A stretch of DNA of 64,000 nucleotides, taken from Taxillus chinensis. Lineage: Eukaryota > Streptophyta > Magnoliopsida > Santalales > Loranthaceae. The position numbers were made by a program, and so were the translations under genes. Position 1 is the first letter of the stretch. Every line of letters starts with the position of its first letter. Location of the stretch: positions 36,473,664 to 36,537,663 of the forward strand of contig CM042088.1 in assembly GCA_023512835.1 (NCBI GenBank), read 5' to 3'. This document shows positions 1 to 12,200 of the stretch, piece after piece. Under the pieces are notes generated by a model. The model saw only the letters and a program-made list of their open reading frames with translations, was not told the DNA's origin and did no database searches.

Positions 1-178
1 TAAATCTTTTAAGCTTTTGTCGTCTGGATCTTGGGCCTGTATTTTCTGTACAATCTTGCTCCTGCGTGGGCTTATCTTTTGTTTCCCTTTTGGGCTTTAT
101 CATTATTTTGGTTAGACTATACTTTGCCCTATATATTTTGTCTTATTTTTTAATAAAATAATCTTTCATTAAAAAAAC
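1..178 (+). mobile_element. LINE 3' end (tail)
   Basis: The stretch ends in a T-rich segment, an AATAAAAT-like signal and a short A-rich tail near 160-178. This is the usual look of the 3' end of plant L1-type LINEs, and similar tails recur near 6150, 13470 and 16060. No intact protein is readable. The assignment rests on overall appearance only. Confidence 0.4.
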
Positions 179-589
179 AAAGGACAAAATTCTGTTAATA
201 AATTATCAATTATATATGGATTTGATTTGATTTGGCCAATTATTAAATGGGATGTTTGAATTGTGGGATCATGTCGATCAATCTTAAATCTCTATTCATC
301 TCCTTCCATAATTCATCTTGGCTTGATTCAATCGTTCACACTCCTCATCCAATTAGGATTGTAAGTTAGTTCTCAACGGGATTCCTATAGTGACAAGGAG
401 GGTTGGTATTCACTTCTCTAACTCTTGAGCTTCTTCTTCCATATTGTAATCTTTATCAATATGATTTCTTTTAGAAGAAGATAGACACAAAGCTGAAGGT
501 GTTACCATCAAAGTAGAATGCCTTGTGGACCAAGTTGAGGATTAGCTTACTATATTAGATTATCACCCTCAATTTTCGGGGTCGATCAT

Positions 590-1400
590 TTTGGTTAAAC
601 TTAGAGGCAGAAGTGGGCTCCTCATAGGGTTGGCTTATTGAAAAGATCAAGGCAAGGATGGGTCAATATTTTGTGATAGGTCACTTGGAAGCTTGGCAAG
701 GGTGTCTTCATTTCTTTTTGGGATGATATCTGGTGCAGGGATCGGTCTTTTAGATTGTTTTTGTTTTTGTTTTTTTTTTTCTAATGTTTATGGGCTGATA
801 TCTTTGACTCAGTTTCAATTACCGATTTCAAGCTTGGTGAAGGTTGGAATTTTACTTCTGTTAGAAATTCTCAAGATTGGGAAATTGATGAGTTCATGAC
901 TTTGGTTTGCAATGATTCATCTTTCCAATTTTGAGCAGGGGCAGCTGGACAGTTTGATGCGGAAGGGCCCAAAGCAGGAGCAGTTCACACTATAAAATAC
1001 TTTTGTTACCCAAAATAGATGGGTAAATGTAAGTGCTAATTGGCAACATTGGTGGAGCGTTATATGGAAGACAAGGGCTCCCACAAATTTGTTCTTTTTC
1101 ACTTGGGAGGTGACAGTTTCTTACCAGGGATCTTGGCATTATAATTTCTCGTTAGTGAGCTGGTTCCCATCATGTAAATGTGCAAGGAAAAACATCAAAC
1201 ATCTCCTTCATTGTTTGTAGGTGAGACAAATTTGGGGTTTTGTGTCTGCTGTGCTAGATATGTAGTGGATGCTGATAGGCCAAGTGGGACTTGGGCTTGT
1301 GCCTTGGAGTGGTCTTTGGGGAAGGGGCTTGGTTTTTGAGTGCATTTCCACTTGCTGTTTTTTGGGCTATTTGAAGAAATGTAATCAACATAATTTTGAG
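590..1400 (+). mobile_element. LINE ORF2 C-terminal remnant
   Basis: Broken plus-strand frames resemble the region after the reverse transcriptase in plant LINEs. Around 715-790 one frame reads FFWDDIWCRD, like the family FWHDxWCGD motif. Around 1040-1215 the frames give a WKTRAPTNLFFFTWE-like block followed by Cys-rich NIKHLLHC, typical of the zf-RVT domain. Stops and frameshifts interrupt everything, so this is a dead copy. The hAT-like element at 1457-2092 lies just downstream. Confidence 0.5.
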
Positions 1401-1456
1401 GGTATGGAAAGTTGGTATTCAATGCTTGAAAGGAGATTTATGAGATTTATTATTAC

Positions 1457-2092
1457 TAGGGCCATAAATGAACCAAATATTCATAAACAAGTTCGCGTTT
1501 GGTTCAATAAAAGATTATTTATGTTCGTTTGTTAAGGAAATAATATCATTTTCGAATATATTCGCGAACATAACTATGATATTTGTGAACTATCTGAGAA
1601 TGTTCGTAAACAAGTATTGACGATCTGAGAACATAACTATGATGTTTGTGAACCGTATGAGAACATAACTATGATCAGTTTGTGAAAATTATTCATATTT
1701 GTTCAAATTATTCGTGAATGAGCCATTTAAATAGCAATTACATTGTATAAAAGTTATTTTTATTAAATATAATTAAATAAGTATATATTTTAAAATTATT
1801 AATAAAAAATATGTTATTTATTTATTTTCATTATTATTATTAGTATTATTATAATATTATCGTGAGGTGTATATAATAATTATTTAAATATATTAAACAA
1901 TAATAACATAGCATAACAATTAAATAATTATATTTTTAGGATTTTTAGAATTTTGCAATTATATTCACAAACGTTTGTTAATAAGTTTGTGAATAATTCG
2001 TAAATACCATAATAATGTTTGTGATAATTTAAGGCTTAGTGATGAACATGTTTGGACACTTTACGACTTGGTTCAACTCGTTTGCTATCCTA
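1457..2092. mobile_element. hAT-like non-autonomous element with 8-bp TSD
   Basis: The element is 636 bp and AT-rich. It starts TAGGGCCATAAATGAACC and ends in the imperfect inverted complement (reverse strand TAGGATAGCAAACGAG). It is flanked by a perfect 8-bp direct repeat ATTATTAC at 1449-1456 and 2093-2100. Eight-bp duplications are characteristic of hAT transposons. It has no transposase, so it would depend on an enzyme in trans. A related copy lies at 37749-38351. Confidence 0.75.
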
Positions 2093-2100
2093 ATTATTAC

Positions 2101-3419
2101 ATTTAGCAGTTTATTGTAATGCTTCTCGTAATGAAGATAGCAATGACCTTCTAAGTTTCGATTGGCTTCTGTAAGTTTGTTGTATTACCTTCTCGGTTGC
2201 ATTCTTAATAAATTTTCTTGTTAATATAAAAATCAAACTATCATCTTTAAATACAAGATTACCATCTTGATGTGTGCATTCCAAGTAATTGATCAATAGT
2301 ATCACTACAAGTGTATCACATTGTAAATGCTTTATTGTATTTGACAAATACTTAATGGTTGAGGCAGAATTTATTGAACTTATTCTTATTCCTGTTTTTG
2401 CTATGAAGGTGGAATGATGAATACTATGTATTGATTGCATGAAAAACTATCTATTTGTCATTTACTTACATATTCAAAGTCATTCCAATTTTGTTTGCAA
2501 CCCAATTTATTAGAAGACCTAATGCCTTCAAGTTTGGGAGTGCAATAGTAATGAGGCCCCCACCATTGAACTATTCAAATAATTAATAAAATTGTAATAT
2601 ATACATGGGTACTGACTTATCAATACATTTGGACATGCCATGTATAGCCTTTGTACATGCCTCTTCTACACTCTAATAAAAGTGACAATCAACACACTGT
2701 GGTTGGTGTAATCGGAGAGACCTCCTCTTATGGATGATATTATAATTATTCTTAGTTTGGGCCTGATTACCATTTCAATGTGTTGCAATAGCTTCTTTTT
2801 GGCAAGTGTCATTGTCAAAGGTTGTTTGCTTCCTCTTTGAATCTTACACAACCTCTATAGGACTTATTTGGCTCGCTTGTTTTTTACCCAATCAGGAACT
2901 TACTAGGAGATGTTTCTTTACGTTGTGTTTGATATCCACTGGCCTGGTGACCTCTACGAACAAATAAAACAACGGTATAATTGGTAAGAAAAAAACCTTA
3001 ATTATCTATATGTAAAGGTCTTGCCCTTCAAGTTTCCTGGATTTACTGCTCTACGGTGAAAGCACTTGGAAACCTTCAAACTAAATTATATAACAATTAA
3101 AAAAAGAGAAAAGAGAGGCCCAAATTAGGAACTTTCTCTATAAAAGTGAAGATAATGACATTGTGAATCACAAGGAGAAAAGAAGAGACTTGTATAAGAA
3201 AACAAAGCACTATTGGAGAAGGAAGCATGATACCTGGGTTGAGGATTTCACATTGCAGATGAGAATCGTTGATGGAATGAGATTGACTCTGCAATTAGGT
3301 TTTTTTCATTCACACTTGTTTCCCCCTAGAGATGAGATGCGTAGGCTACCTTTCAAAAAATGACAATTTTTGAGGTTGCTTTTAAAATAAGGAAGCCCCC
3401 CCCCCCACCCCCCAACCCC

Positions 3420-3450
<31 letters not shown>

Positions 3451-3680
3451 AAAAAACTTCAGTGAGACGTTTCTCCTAGATTTACTAGCACTTTGTTCCC
3501 AAGGCCCCTGGGGTATGCCTCCTTGATGTCACCTCGCCTAGGGTAGGTAGATGAGGTGCAATTTGTTGAGTCTAGGCGAGTGTCTAAGTTGCCTTTGACA
3601 ACTATGGGATCACAATTGTCCCAAGTAAATGTGATATCCAGCGAGCTATGCCATCCTTGCTAACTGCTCTTGTTTGTCCC
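2101..3680. other. Intergenic, no gene recognised
   Basis: AT-rich sequence with no convincing exon on either strand and no recognisable transposon protein. It contains the C/A homopolymer tract at 3396-3456 and, at about 3520-3590, a short AGGCGAG/CTCGCCT-rich patch. I searched here for the missing 5' exons of the downstream chromomethylase and saw none. Confidence 0.5.
3396..3456. repeat. Poly-C tract followed by poly-A tract
   Basis: About 37 nt of almost pure C, broken by single A or T and one AA, runs directly into about 24 A residues. The minus strand therefore carries several consecutive runs of four or more G, enough to form a G-quadruplex in principle. No gene is attached to it. Confidence 0.9.
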
Positions 3681-3689
3681 GCATCTCTT

Positions 3690-5730
3690 GAATCAATGTA
3701 GAAGGGGCATCATGACTTTCCAATAATCACAAAACCTCTTCAACTCCCTATGGTTCTGGACATGCAACTTAATGATGAGATCAGCGATATGATTTTGATT
3801 ATCTGGCCAATGATTTTGGTACAACTCCAATGTCTTACACATTTCGTAACTGATGGCATCTGGCCAATGTGCCTGATCCAATCAAATGATCTTCCCTCCC
3901 TTTTCCATATAGATCCATAGACAAAACATTCTTCCATAGTTTAAGATTTGATCCTTTCATTACAGATTTTGTGATCCTAGCACTGATTTTATCCTTAGCC
4001 TTTATAAATTAATTCTAGATATATGAAAGATAGTAACACCTAGTAGAAATGGAATATATAGCCTATTTATTTAAATCATTCAATGTCTTTTTAAGCCTTC
4101 ATAGTTGTTGTAGGTGGAGAGCCTTCATTGCAAGCTTGACGAAGCTCACCAATGTTTGGCTGAAGGCTGGTTTCAGGGGTGATAGGGCTATGCCACTGAG
4201 TTGATAGAGAGAAAAAAGAGAATAATAATATGTATTCATTGAGAGCGAGAGCTATAATACATAGAACTTAGGGATTAAGCTAGAGTTTTATTACTTTATA
4301 TTTATATAGCTTACTAGTAGGACAGGGCACCTAATGTTGATAAAATATTTCACAAACATATGTAAAAGTAAATGTAAGCAAGCACGGTTGCAACTAACAA
4401 TAATTATTGAATATGTTTTTTTTTGAAATCTGCTTACGCATATGGTTGAGATAGTCAAAATTTCGAAGGCCTTTCTCTGATTTTAAATAGATGGCTTACC
4501 TAGAAAGAGTTCCCAATATCCAAAGGACTTTTTCAGCCATATAACTTTTAGGCTGACTCGCAAAATCAGCTCTTAGTTTTATATCGTATTACATAATGAC
4601 CTCTGAAAGCATTCTCAATTCTAGATAGAAAATATAAATCCGGATGTATATCGTATATTGCAAACAATGTAAGGGTACAATGGATGCTTTGTAGTATGGT
4701 TTACTTTCTTCTTGGTTTAGGGGGCCTTTCCAAGGAAAGTGTTTTTGCATCCAATGTTGCCATACTTAACGTGATCAAAGATTTATTTGACAACTTTTAT
4801 GTTGTGAGAGAAAGAGAGCATGTAGACAAGGGCAGAGCAGGAAGGGTAGGTATCCCTGAAGCCCACTTCATTGGAATTGCTTTGAATCCAGAAAGAGTAC
4901 TTTTCGATGGTAGATGGGTTTTTGCTGTCCCTGAAGCCCGCTTTCAAAGAAGATGGGTTTTGTTGGACCAGGTCAGTGGAGATGAGATTGGCCTCTGAAC
5001 CAGTATCCATAATCGTATGTACTCTGGTGGAGCCATTGCTATACAAGATTCTCTTGCTTGATGAGAGGAGCTTTATTGATTGTTTGATGTAAAAAGTAGT
5101 GAGTATAGCACAATTGACTTTATCTCGTCGCTTTCATCAGATGGAATGCCATCATTAATTTCGACATCATCATTGCTAGGATAAATCTTCTTTGGAAGCT
5201 TGCAGCTGACATAACCCTTTTGCTACAATTGCAAGATGTTATATTTATTCATCACTGCTTTTGGGAGCTTCTAGCAGTTTGGTTTCAACTTGGTGAGGCT
5301 CTATTTCTACTTTGGGTGCAGCACTTTATATTGCAGCAGTATTGTATATGCTTCTCAGATAATTGTTTTTTCTTCAGTTGTCTTGGCAAAAACAGTAGTT
5401 ATATCAACCAACCTAAGGCTGTTGGCTAAAGCGCTGCATCACCCTTGGTCATTCTTTTGAAATGAGCATCTTGAAGATAATTTGTGAGACACCATTGTGT
5501 AAGTAGCGTCAGTTTGACTACTTTGGTAGAAATTCAATATCTTATGGAAGAGCGCCTTCTCAAAACACAGTATTGAATTTTGCATTCAATATTTGTTCAT
5601 GGAGGCATTGAAGTTTGTTTGTGGATTTGCAGAGTCAGGCTGCCATTGTGGTGTGTCAATCTCTTCTGGCCTTCTCGTAAAGGCATGCTTTCTCTGAAGG
5701 CATGCCATTGAAGTTGGTTGTATGTTATTG
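3690..5730 (-). mobile_element. Decayed LTR retroelement, gag/protease-like
   Basis: Minus-strand frames hold scattered retroelement-like blocks. A DTGSEANLIS segment near 4990-5005 fits the active-site D-T/S-G loop of retroelement aspartic proteases. A KGYVSCKLPKK block around 5180-5215 faintly resembles a zinc knuckle. The 3690-3940 frames have gag-like composition. All frames are short and broken, and no LTRs were identified. Whether this is Copia, gypsy or another class is not settled. Confidence 0.35.
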
Positions 5731-5799
5731 CTTAGTGCGCTCATTACAAAGTTTGCGTAATTTGGTGTTTGGTGATATGATTGGATTCTGTCATGGTTA

Positions 5800-6162
5800 G
5801 AGTATAACTGAACAGAGTAGGAATTTTGGTTTGATATAGAAATGATGTAAATCAGTCTCAGGTAGGATTGTAATCTTTGAAATCAACTATCGAATAGAGT
5901 GATTCTACTTAGATCGTCTATCTGGCTACCTTATTCTCCATGTACATGTGGGGCATTGAACTTACAGAATAATATGGTATTTGTCTTTGAGGGGAACTGG
6001 ATATGCTTTTGCTTTAGTAACCTGAGTTGAAATTGAACAAAGCTGGGGAGCTTTTAGAGTTTCCCAGGCTTTGTGTTCTTCACTTAGTTTTCTTTTCGTT
6101 TTGAATGATTTCTTGCTCTCCTGTACATTGTTTTCTTGAATTAATAAATTTCTTATCTAAAA
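5800..6162 (+). mobile_element. LINE-like 3' tail
   Basis: T-rich sequence ends at about 6135-6162 with AATTAATAAATTTCTTATC followed by a short A run, resembling plant LINE 3' ends. It lies just upstream of the first recognised chromomethylase exon and would be intronic or 5' flanking sequence. No protein-coding support. Confidence 0.3.
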
Positions 6163-6231
6163 AAGTTGCTTTGGTTTGATCAGAACTTCAGTTATAAAAA
6201 TTTCACTACAATTTAAAGTTATCATTGACAG

Positions 6232-9200
6232 GTACGCTGGTCTGGGTATGGCCCAAGCGAGGACACATGGGAGCCATTTGAGGGGTTGCAGTATGTCATT
6301 ACTCTCTGTCATGATGTTTTTTTTTTTTTTTGTTTCTATTGTCACTCATGGGTGCATGTGTATTTTGTCAGCTCTTGTCAGGACTCTTTGCAAGAATTCG
6401 TGTTGAAGTGGTGTGAGAAAAAGTTGTTGCCTCAACCGGTATGAAACATTCTTGTTGAAAACTAAAAGCATCTGTGGTGCTACTACCACTAAGTTTCTTT
6501 TTATTTTTTTCCACCGTTTGAATGTTTCTTCATTATAAAGTTAAATCAATGTATTTCAGGGAGATGTTGATGTCATTTGTGGAGGCCCTCCTTGTCAGGG
6601 GATTAGTGGCTATAACCGCTTCAGGATTGAGAATTCTCCACTGGATGACGAAAGAAATCGCCAAATCATTGTCTTTATGGATATAGTGAAATTTTTGAAA
6701 CCAAAATATGTCTTAATGGAAAATGTGGTTGACATTCTAAGGTTTGCTGACGGTTCCCTTGGAAGGCAGGCTTTAGGTTGTTTGGTTAAGATGAATTACC
6801 AAGCGAGGCTTGGAGTAATGGCTGCAGGTTGTTATGGCCTTCCACAATTTCGCCTGCGGGTTTTTTTGTGGGGTGCACATCCCTTTGAGGCAAGTTCTTT
6901 CTTGTCCCGTGGTTGGTTTTAGTATAATAAAGTAATGAAATGGAAACCTCTGTCTCATTATGGTGGACTGCCCAAACCTTCAACAATACAAAGGGGGCCT
7001 TCTTGTAATTGCCTGAAAGACAATGGATTTATTTATTTTTTATTATTTTATGAATTAGAAATGTCACTTATTCTTTTTGTTAGTTCAGGTGAGGTTCTGT
7101 GGTTCCCTGCATTGTAAGGCAGGATATTGTTTCTTAAATAAATTTATTATTCTTTTATTATTATCATTATTATCATTTTTATTATATACCTCTTGCAGAG
7201 ATTACCACAATTTCCGCTTCCTACACATGATGTGGTCTTGAAATATGGGACTCCATCTGAGTTTGAGGTGCATGTCTCATTGAGCTTTAGTTGTTGAATA
7301 TTGTTGAATTGTTTTGATTTCTAATCCGTTATAATGTTGCAGCGTAATATTGTTGCCTATGATAAAGAACAATTTCGTGATGTAAAGAAAGCTCTTGTTC
7401 TTCGTGATGCTTTCTCAGATCTGCCTCCGGTATTTTTCTATGTTTCTTCTTCATTATGGTTGTCTATTTTATAGTCGACACACCTCATATAGTTTGTTGC
7501 TATAGGTCACCAATGATGAGCTTCGGGAAGAGATGTCCTACAAAACTGATCCAGAAACTGAGTTCCAAAGCTATATCAGAGCACCAAAACAGGGTAGATT
7601 GTTTTCTAATTTATGATAGTTTTTACGTCCATTTGATAACATTTTTATTTTGAGTCATTATTACTACTCTTGAAGACTGGTGGTATTGTAGCCAGACCAA
7701 CTCAAATTATGTTGGAACCTGGGTTTTCCTTGGGCTAGGTTGTGTTTTACCTTAGTTTGAAGTTAGTTACAAAGATTAGATAAAACTTATTTCATAAGTA
7801 GTATCTTTGGGAGATTGATGCTGTTAGTGCCATTGCTGGTGTGATAATAATGTCAACAACAGTAAATACAACTTGCTGCAGAATTGTGAGCAATACTAAT
7901 GACAACTTTATTATCATAATATGTGGCATCATAAGAATTAATTCAAACACTCCAAGATCTTTAAGCCATAATGGCTTGCGAACTCTTGCCATTGCACAAA
8001 ATTTTGCTTTGGCATTAGACTTGGAATCTGCATTACGCTTTTTGCTGCATGAAGTCATAAGATTCTATCATAAGAAAGTACAATATCCAGAAATGGGATT
8101 CAGATTAGGGGATCCAGCCTAGTCGGCAATTGTATAGACTTCAGCTCTTAATCCATCATTAAAAGGCCAGAATCCCTTTCCTTAGAGCTAGTACCGAAGG
8201 ATATGAACACAACAAAAGCAATTTTAGTTCAAATATGTCAATTGGAAGATCATAAATAAAAGCCTCATCAACAGTAGTAAAATCTGGATCTAAAGATGAT
8301 GATTGAAGAAGCAATTTACCACTAGGCTTAACTTGTGGGTTGTTAATGAGATCTCTATGACAATATGTTGCTCTATTATCTTCCTGTCAGGTACCGTACT
8401 ATGCTTTTTTTGTTTTACAATTTTCTGCTTTTGGGTGGAGAAGAATCTTTTGAGAGTAGGAGGAAGGTATGTAATTTCTTTAGGTTCATCTAGAATAGGC
8501 AACATCTCTACACTAGGATACATACTTTGAAGAGGTGTATCAGGATAATAGAAATATTCATTGCAAGCCATGAATTTCTTACTTACCCAAAATGGGTGGT
8601 GTTATGAGCATTATAATCACAACCAAAACTGATTCTTTTAAAACATTAATTAGTTGAATGAAATCAAGAATTCTAGGCAATATTAACAAACAAACATAAG
8701 AGACCTAATGGTAACCATTAAGATAGCAAAATTGAGACATAACAAACAAACATAAGAGACCTAATGGTAACCATTAAGATAGCAAAATTGAGACATAACA
8801 AACAAACATAAGAGACCTAAACCGAATGTCATTTCTTTCTTTCGTATGCATAATTTTGTTTAGGTATCAACAAAATTGGTCTAATGAATAATAATACCAC
8901 GATATTGAAAATGATTCACCATATACAAAGAATTTCAGTGGCATGGAATTAGGTCTGAACCTGTTGTAAAAGAATCTAAGGCTCAATTTCTACTACTAGC
9001 TAGCTGGTTATTATATGTTGATAATTGACTTCAACTAAAAGTTACAGTCGTTATTACAGCTTCATGATAATAAATAACCAACTAATTTAAATTTTCAATT
9101 CCTCTCAATTTTATGCACCGATACCAAAAATGTTCAACTTGGTCACAAAATAAGAAAAAAAATTTGTTGCTAAGCCACTTGTAATAAAATTGTCCACCTG

Positions 9201-12200
9201 TCTCCAAACATCACATAGGACATCTCAATAATGACATCTTCAATATATTTTGTGGGTTTGGTTTTATTGCATTATGAGCAAGGCTAATGGCTGATTTGCT
9301 ATCATATCTTATAGCAATGTCTTCAACCACAAAAAGCTTACAAACCCCTTGAGCAAAAGCTTGAAATTCTACCTCATCACTATATCGTGCAATAATTTTT
9401 TGTTTCTTACTAATCCAAGAGATTAAATTTCACTAACAAATATTCAGTATCCTTTAGTAAGACATCTATCACTCATAGAGCTAGCCCAATCAACAATTGT
9501 AAATGTCTCAATTCAGGAATGCCCTGATTTAAAACTAATAGTCCTTTCTAAATGATGCCTTTTGATATTGTAATTTTTGATAAATTGCTTCCATTTGTGT
9601 AGAATATGGTTCATGTGAAATTTACCCACAAGATTGATCGCAAATGCAAAATCTTAACTTTCCAACAAGTATTTGGTATTGACCCTTGTCAATTGGTTTG
9701 GCTTCTTGACATATAAGATGAAGTTAACTTGCTTGCTTTAATTAGGTTTGCCTTCTTGACACAAGTTGAAGTCAACTTGGTTTGCTTTAATTGGTTTGCC
9801 TTCTTGACACACAAGATGGAGTCACTTTCATTAGCATTCATTAACTTCAGGGGATCATATAGTATTGCAATAAAGTTAACTTGGCCTGCTTTAATTTGAA
9901 GGCTCTTTTTGTTAATACAAATGTGTAAACATTGTTATCCACTTGACAAAATGTTTCTTGTGCAACTTTCCTCACCTGAGCTTTAACTATGTCACGGAGT
10001 TAGTCTTTTAACCTTGCTAACTCATGAGACACTGAGTTTCCTGCAAGTGAAGAGTGATCTAAGTAAGCATTAGGTTTGAGTGAAATGACTTAGAGTCGTG
10101 AGACTAGTTAGAGGTAAGGAAATCGAAAGTTGTAGAGTCGTCACGTCTTTATCCTTGTAACGTTGGTCAGCGAATTACCAAAAAAAGATCTTTATGTTTT
10201 CAATTATTCTTTTGATTTATTAAACCTTTCCATCTGATTAAGTACTAAGAGTAGTTAGGCACTCCTCGTCTTTTTTATCACTCGATCGGCTAGGATGCAT
10301 TTCACTTTCTTGTCAAATTGGGTGACAATAGTTGTTGGCTCTCATTTGGATTCTCCACAACTTGTATCCTTTGTGTCTTCGTGGTAGGGCTTTAAAAGAC
10401 TTACTTGGAAGATATTGGGAATTTTCAATCTCGGAGGGAGTTGGACTTGGTAGGTTACTTTTCTTACTCGCTTGATGATGGGAAAATGGCTTTCGTACTA
10501 TCGTACCAAGCCTTTATGTACTTGGTGATGAGATTTGAATTGATTAGGAAATAGTTTTACCATTACCATGCTTGCAACTGCAAACTCCTTCGGACATCGC
10601 TTGGCAGACTTATCAAGGCATGCCTTTGTGATATTTGTTGCTTTATGTCATTCCTTCGCGACTTGATAAATAGAGGGGTTGCTCCTAGTGTAAGGAGAGA
10701 CAACACTTGGAGTTTGTGATTATTGTCCCGTAACAATTTCGAATGAGCTCTTTCCTAATGCTTTCCTTTGTTAAAGGTTATAGGAGGACTAGATAACATC
10801 GAACAATTTTGTCCATTCTTGTTGATGGGAACTAACATAATTATCAGAATTGAACTAGACATTGACTCGACTAAGAGTATTAGTAGTGGAAATAATTAAA
10901 TGTTTCAATAAATTTATTTATATGGACCAATAATAGCCACACATTATACTCAAAATTTATATATTGATTATAAATTTTGTTAAAATTTTAAACTTCGAGT
11001 CACCGGCTAGTCAAATTTGGTTAGCAGGTGTCTCAAAGTATTAAATTTTAATAAAGTTTATAGTTAAAACATAGATTTCGAGCATAATTTGTGGCAATTA
11101 TTGGTCCATATAGAAAAATTTATTGAAATATTTAACTATTTCACTACTAGTGCTTTAAGGTTTTAGGTGGTTTGATTAGTGGTTCAATCGATGGGTCAGT
11201 GGTCGGATTGGTTATATAATGAATAATTAAATCTATATATATATTAATAAAAAATAATATTTTAAATCAATTCATAAAAATATTTTTTTAATATAATACT
11301 ATTTATTTTTTAATATATATTTCTAACATAAATTCTTAATAAATTTAAAAGTTTATTGACATAAATTGATAGTAAGAGAAAATCGAATAGAGTTTGAAAG
11401 AATATTGAATTAACATATCAATATTATCTATCAATTTTAAATTTTTATTATTTTATAAAAGAAATTAAATGTCATTCTACTAATTTTACAAAGATCATAT
11501 GATTCTGTAAAATCTGACCAGGTCGCCTGGATCACAAAAAATTGGCTAGGTTGTTTAGGTTTCTCTAGTTTTCTTAGAAATGGTCTAATCAAAAAATCAA
11601 ATTGGTTAAGTAACCGGATCACCAGTCCAACAAGCTAGGCCAGGCTAGTTTTGATAACTACGCTCCATTTGGCCCTCAGTTTGGGCATGATAGATGGTTG
11701 AGAACTCTATTGTCCAGCCAAAATCATCGAGTCTTTCTTTCATTGGTCAACTTGAGAAGATTTTTAGCTAGGTTGTCATGTGATGTTCCTTCCTTGATGT
11801 GTTTAAGGAAGTTACTCGTTGTTGTGTTGGTGGACAAGGCTATTAGTTTGTCAGTGATATTATTAGCCTTGTTAGGCTTGTGTTGATGCTTGTGGTCGAA
11901 TTCGGCCCAAAAATCTTACCATTGTGCTTGCTTTGAGCTAAGTTTCTTTTGTGATTTGAATTAACTCAGGGCGATGTTGTCGGTCATGATCATGAACTAA
12001 CTTCTATGTAAGTTGTAACACATTTACATCGTGTATTATTCTTTTCCAACTAGCTCATACAAAAATAAATATTATTTTAAATTCACTTTTCAAAGTATTT
12101 GCTCAATTTAATTATGTTTTTTTTTAACCGGATTTGTGCAGTCCTATTGGATTAGCTTTTGCAAATTTTTACTAGTGTGGTGAACTAGTGTCACACTATG

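Larger units (their letters stand above)
10190..12000 (-). mobile_element. Ty3/gypsy chromovirus RNase H-integrase-chromodomain remnant
   Basis: Read on the minus strand from 12000 down, the order is RNase H/integrase ([24 protein letters not shown], near 11960-11880), integrase core fragments, then the GPY/F-type module [15 protein letters not shown] followed by LLKPYHED (about 10470-10380). Last comes a chromodomain-like start with ILADRVIKK near 10285-10260. This order is diagnostic of chromoviruses. Two short elements at 10875-11155 and 11160-11645 interrupt it. Frameshifts and stops make it non-functional. Confidence 0.75.

Noticed and set aside
2111..2440. 109-codon minus-strand frame
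   Set aside because: AT-rich sequence with no motif or partner exon; probably chance.
8290..8571. 93-codon minus-strand frame ([20 protein letters not shown]...)
   Set aside because: It looks somewhat protein-like, but I could not match a family, a neighbouring domain or splice partners.
8685..8820. CRISPR-like repeat array
   Set aside because: The 56-bp units are contiguous with no spacers, and the context is a plant intron.
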